Positions 61,112 to 64,000 of a stretch of 64,000 nt of DNA are shown piece by piece (positions within the stretch are counted from its first letter, which is position 1; each line of letters opens with the position of its first letter). Source of the stretch: Methylophilaceae bacterium (GTDB taxonomy: Bacteria; Pseudomonadota; Gammaproteobacteria; Burkholderiales; Methylophilaceae); NCBI GenBank assembly GCA_013141125.1, contig JABFRO010000003.1, positions 172,458 through 236,457 on the forward strand, read 5' to 3'. The translations under genes were made by a program, and so were the position numbers. The notes under the pieces were generated by a model, which worked only from the letters and a program-made list of their open reading frames with translations, ran no database searches and was not told the origin of the DNA.

Positions 61112-61211
61112 TTGTCCGCAGATAAAACAACGACAAAACTGGATAGGCGACACATCCTTCTTGTGATACGCCAAACCCTCGCAAGCATATAAAAATCTGC
61201 GTAATCTGCGA
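61112..61211. repeat. Possible MITE-like inverted repeat after oxyR
   Basis: TTGTCCGCAGAT (61112-61123) is answered by ATCTGCGTAATCTGCGAA (61195-61212), with ATCTGCG inverted against CGCAGAT. The tandem ATCTGCGTAATCTGCG pattern is common in intergenic repeats of related bacteria. It lies between the convergent oxyR and lipoprotein genes. Confidence 0.45.
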
Positions 61212-61232
61212 ATTGAACGGATGTTTTTAGGA

Positions 61233-61784
61233 TTAACGACGGTGTGGCCTAGGCGGGAAGAAATGTGGGCCGATATAAGGCCGATTATAATAAGGATAAC
61301 CGCCCCAGTAAGGTGGGTAGCCATAGTCAAACGGGTCGTAATAGCGATAGCGCATTTGGTATTCACGCAATAGCATTTCCTGCTCGCGTTTGTTTTGTTC
61401 TTCGGAGAGTTGTTGGCGTTTATTGATTTCTCCAGCAATGCTGTTGCGCAGCACTTGTTCCCAATCGGCATGAATGAAATCCAGCACTTTTGCATTAACG
61501 CCCTGTTTGCTCAACGCTAATGATTGTGAAGGCGCCAAATTATAGTGTGATTGGCTGAGTTTTATTTTTTCGATGATCTGCTCGGCCGATTCTTTATTTT
61601 TCGAGAGTTTAACGATTTCGTCCAGTGCCAAATTGGGGGCTGGTTTGGGTAGGATACGCTCCAATTCTTCTATTGAAATAGCTGGAGGCATGGGTTTTGT
61701 GGGCGAAGTGGCACAACCGACCAAAACCATCAGCAGTGCTGCCAGAATCCAACATTTTTTAGCATAATTTATGGTTGTACACAT
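61233..61784 (-). CDS. Putative lipoprotein with Tyr/Pro-rich tail
   Basis: A 183-residue protein of unknown function. The N-terminus has a signal with a lipobox-like LMVLVGC (Cys about 24). The middle (about 45-105; DEIVKLSKNKESAEQIIEKI, then SQSHYNLAPSQSLALSKQGV) resembles helical segments found in other bacterial lipoproteins of this kind. After a charged, Glu/Gln-rich helix (about 115-140) comes a short Tyr/Pro/Gly-rich tail (DPFDYGYPPYWGGYPYYNRP), which looks surface-exposed and disordered. The first residues (MCTTINYAKKC) include a Cys before the signal; a later start is possible but there is no clear alternative with RBS. Confidence 0.7.
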   Translation of the reverse strand: MCTTINYAKKCWILAALLMVLVGCATSPTKPMPPAISIEELERILPKPAPNLALDEIVKLSKNKESAEQIIEKIKLSQSHYNLAPSQSLALSKQGVNAKVLDFIHADWEQVLRNSIAGEINKRQQLSEEQNKREQEMLLREYQMRYRYYDPFDYGYPPYWGGYPYYNRPYIGPHFFPPRPHRR

Positions 61785-62144
61785 TTGGTTTACTAATCCT
61801 TTTGGGTTATCTGAGGCGCTTTCGGATTACCCTAACAATCCTATATAACACTTCTTTAAATTAGACCCAATAATTTGCCGCAAAAGTTCCATTATGGGCA
61901 TATTTTGACATTAATGCTTTTCTGCTATTTGATTGCATTTCCAAGCTCACATTAACCTTTGGTCAAAATGTGCCGTAGAGGGGAATAAGTGCTTTTAATC
62001 GGATTATTGGCAATCCTTATTTACTCATATACTGAAGTTTAATGGATTCGTTATTGAATCTGCCATATTTTCATGCTGTGCATTAATACGAAATCGAACA
62101 ATATTACCCTGTTGGATACTTGGAATTTTCATGAAGGAATTTTT
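61785..62144. other. 360-bp divergent intergenic region
   Basis: Between the lipoprotein gene (minus) and the GGDEF-EAL gene (plus). It is A/T-rich and should hold both promoters. I could not find a clear promoter, operator or hairpin. The frame of the GGDEF-EAL protein stays open upstream to an ATG at 62073, but that start has no RBS. Confidence 0.5.
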
Positions 62145-64000
62145 GTGGTTTTGATTGACCCCGTTTTGATTTTTTCTGTGCTACCTGCGGTGACAGTTTT
62201 CGCTCTGCTGTTTTATAAGCCATTTGTCGCCTGGCTCGCAAGTTCTTTGTGGAGTCTGCTGTTGTTGATTCTGGTAGGTGAGGTTAGCCTAGAGCTACTG
62301 AGCAACGTGCTTGTGTTTGGCAAGCTGGCGCAAGTTGTGGTTAATGCCATTGGCATGGTGATTTTGCTTTCTCCGCTAGCATTGTTTTTGTGGAACAGCC
62401 AAAAAGAGAATGCTGATAATCTGCTACGCATGAAAAGCCTGATTGATAATTTACCCTGTGCTATATTCTTCAAGGATGCCGATGGGCGCTGGCTCATGGT
62501 GAATTCGGTAGCGGAAAAGTTATTTCGATTGCACGGCTTGGCCTGGCAGGGCAAGAGTGCAGAAGAACTGGCCGTGTTGCAACCACATCTTGCTGATATT
62601 CATCACGCCTGCAAAGTTAGTGATGAGCAGGCTTGGGTGCGTGGTTCGCTGGATGTTTCAAAGGAAACCGTCGCTGATGAGCATGGCAATACAAGGCAGT
62701 TTGAAGCTTGCAAAATTCCGTTATTTGAAGCCAATGGTAAACGCCGAGGTTTGATTACAGTCGGACACGATATTACGGAGCGTGTGATGGCTGAAGAAAA
62801 TTTGAGGCTGTCTGCTTCGGTGTTTGATAATAGTCAGGAAGGCATCCTGATTACCTCGAACGGAAGTGATCCGCATATTCTTCGTGTCAATCAAGCGTTT
62901 TGCAAGATATTCGGTTATACGCCTGAGGAAGTTATAGGCCAGAGTCCGCGTATGTTGCAATCTGGCAAGCACGATAAAAACTTCTATCAAGCCATGTGGC
63001 TTTCCATAGAGTCGAACGGAGCTTGGCGAGGCGAAATCTGGAATCGGCGCAAAAATGGTGAAATATTCCTCGAATGGTTGAGTATCACCGCAGTTAAGGA
63101 TGTGCAAGGCCAGGCTACGCATTTCACTGCTATTTTTGAAGATATTAGTGATGTTAAATTAGCGCAAACCAAGCTGGAACAAGTCGCCAATCATGATCCA
63201 TTAACCGGTTTGCCCAATCGTCGCCTGCTCAATGAACTGCTGGAGCATGCCATCCGTCGCGCTAGCCGTGAACAAGGAAAAATTGCCGTCCTGTTTATTG
63301 ATCTCGATCGTTTCAAAATCGTCAACGATACCTTGGGACATCAGGTAGGAGATAGCTTGCTGGGGCAAGTTGCAGAGCGCATCAATGATGCGATTCGCGA
63401 CAGCGATATGTTGGCACGCTTGGGTGGGGACGAGTTTATTGTAGTCATGGATAGCCTGCACGAAGCCAACAATGCAGCCGTTGTGGCGCGTAAGATTATC
63501 GACATGCTGGGTCAGGCGTTTTACATCAATGGCCATGAACTCATTATTGGTGCCAGTATTGGCATTAGCCTATACCCGGAAAATGGCAATGACTCCGCCG
63601 AGTTAATCAAAACGGCCGACATTGCGATGTATCAGGTTAAAAATGAAAGCCGTAATAATTTCTGCTTTTATTCCAGCACCTTGAGTGCCAATCGCAATGA
63701 GTTGTTTGCGTTGGAAGCGGAGCTGCGCCATGCGATTAAACGCAATCAGCTTGAGTTGTTCTATCAGCCGCAGGTGAATCTGGAGGATGGAAGAATTCTT
63801 GGAGCAGAGGCCTTGATACGCTGGCGGCATCCTGAATTCGGCCTGATTTCACCCATGCGCTTTATTCCACTGGCAGAAGAAACCGGCTTGATTTTGCCTA
63901 TAGGCGAATGGGTATTGCGCGAAGCGGCGCGCCAAACTCAGGCTTGGTATGAACAGGGCTATATTCTGCAATGGGTTTCCATTAATGTTTCCGGCGTGCA
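62145..64000 (+). CDS. Membrane PAS-PAS-GGDEF-EAL protein, cut by window end
   Basis: The first 618 residues of a c-di-GMP enzyme. Two or three TM helices (about 5-25, 32-55 and 65-85) are followed by two PAS domains (about 95-210; IDNLPCAIFFKDADGRWLMV; and about 220-340; VNQAFCKIFGYTPEEVIGQS). The GGDEF domain has HDPLTGLPNRRLLNELLEHA and an intact active site MLARLGGDEFIVVMD. An EAL domain begins (LFYQPQVNLEDGRILGAEAL) and runs off the end. It should make, and perhaps degrade, c-di-GMP in response to a signal. The GTG start at 62145 is preferred because AAGGA lies 6 bp upstream. A possible partner is the EAL sensor at 30468. Confidence 0.92.
   Translation, partial: MVLIDPVLIFSVLPAVTVFALLFYKPFVAWLASSLWSLLLLILVGEVSLELLSNVLVFGKLAQVVVNAIGMVILLSPLALFLWNSQKENADNLLRMKSLIDNLPCAIFFKDADGRWLMVNSVAEKLFRLHGLAWQGKSAEELAVLQPHLADIHHACKVSDEQAWVRGSLDVSKETVADEHGNTRQFEACKIPLFEANGKRRGLITVGHDITERVMAEENLRLSASVFDNSQEGILITSNGSDPHILRVNQAFCKIFGYTPEEVIGQSPRMLQSGKHDKNFYQAMWLSIESNGAWRGEIWNRRKNGEIFLEWLSITAVKDVQGQATHFTAIFEDISDVKLAQTKLEQVANHDPLTGLPNRRLLNELLEHAIRRASREQGKIAVLFIDLDRFKIVNDTLGHQVGDSLLGQVAERINDAIRDSDMLARLGGDEFIVVMDSLHEANNAAVVARKIIDMLGQAFYINGHELIIGASIGISLYPENGNDSAELIKTADIAMYQVKNESRNNFCFYSSTLSANRNELFALEAELRHAIKRNQLELFYQPQVNLEDGRILGAEALIRWRHPEFGLISPMRFIPLAEETGLILPIGEWVLREAARQTQAWYEQGYILQWVSINVSGV

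Overview
The window reads as a motile, Gram-negative betaproteobacterium: it has LolA, an OprO/P-type porin, OxyR with its two redox cysteines, a complete late flagellar block and a very large multihaem cytochrome c. The mix of sulfate scavenging, multihaem cytochrome and PEP carboxylase fits Nitrosomonadales (for example the Gallionellaceae). That placement is an inference from gene content, not from a marker gene.

Region 1 (1-11554, all minus strand) is a glycan island. It encodes FdtA, FdtB and FdtC homologues for dTDP-3-acetamido-3,6-dideoxy-galactose (Fuc3NAc), a sugar nucleotidyltransferase, a HAD phosphatase broken at a homopolymer, a methyltransferase, a three-domain GT61/CDP-glycerol-transferase-like/methyltransferase protein, and a 1550-residue protein joining TPRs, an OGT-like GT41 domain, a StrF-like domain, more TPRs and a GT2 domain. 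It is transcribed divergently from flagellin, so it probably glycosylates flagellin.

Region 2 (12076-17565, plus) is the late flagellar block fliC, flaG, fliD, fliS, fliT, a fliK-like gene and a FlhB C-terminal-like gene. A near-perfect sigma-28 promoter precedes fliC. A convergent P-type ATPase follows (17586-20144).

Region 3 (20292-31361) is a sulfur regulon: a DUF2292 protein, an anion porin, two sulfate-binding proteins, DUF2325 and Mop/TOBE proteins, a family 2A encapsulin shell with its cysteine desulfurase cargo, EpsC serine acetyltransferase, CysK, and a degenerate EAL protein. A 17-bp motif (TTTARTTATAARCWTAT) precedes three of its transcription units. Taken together the genes import sulfate, make cysteine, and store its sulfur in a protein shell.

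Region 4 (31510-42436, minus) has PEP carboxylase and then a peptide-ligase/transglutaminase cluster: circularly permuted ATP-grasp, alpha-E, a transglutaminase-like protein with Ser in place of Cys, a VOC protein resembling hydroxyphenylpyruvate dioxygenase, and a transglutaminase-DUF2126 protein.

Region 5 (42806-49568, minus) has a Sel1 protein, a NarL/NarX-type two-component system, a candidate plus-strand small RNA with its own terminator, and an uncharacterised four-gene envelope module (membrane protein, FecR-like lipoprotein, single-TM protein, amidase).

Region 6 (49835-54664) has a cupin and a probable electron conduit: a membrane-anchored ferredoxin/FAD reductase diverging, across a perfect 21-bp palindrome, from a b-type membrane cytochrome and a cytochrome c with 27 CxxCH motifs.

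Region 7 (54804-64000) has TfoX-like, ParA-like and AlbA_2/HATPase genes, lolA, ftsK, oxyR, a lipoprotein and a GGDEF-EAL protein cut by the window end. Four genes in the window (HAD, ParA/TfoX, AlbA_2 protein, ftsK) show single-base frameshifts, three of them at homopolymers. Because ftsK is normally essential, base-call errors are a serious alternative to real mutation.
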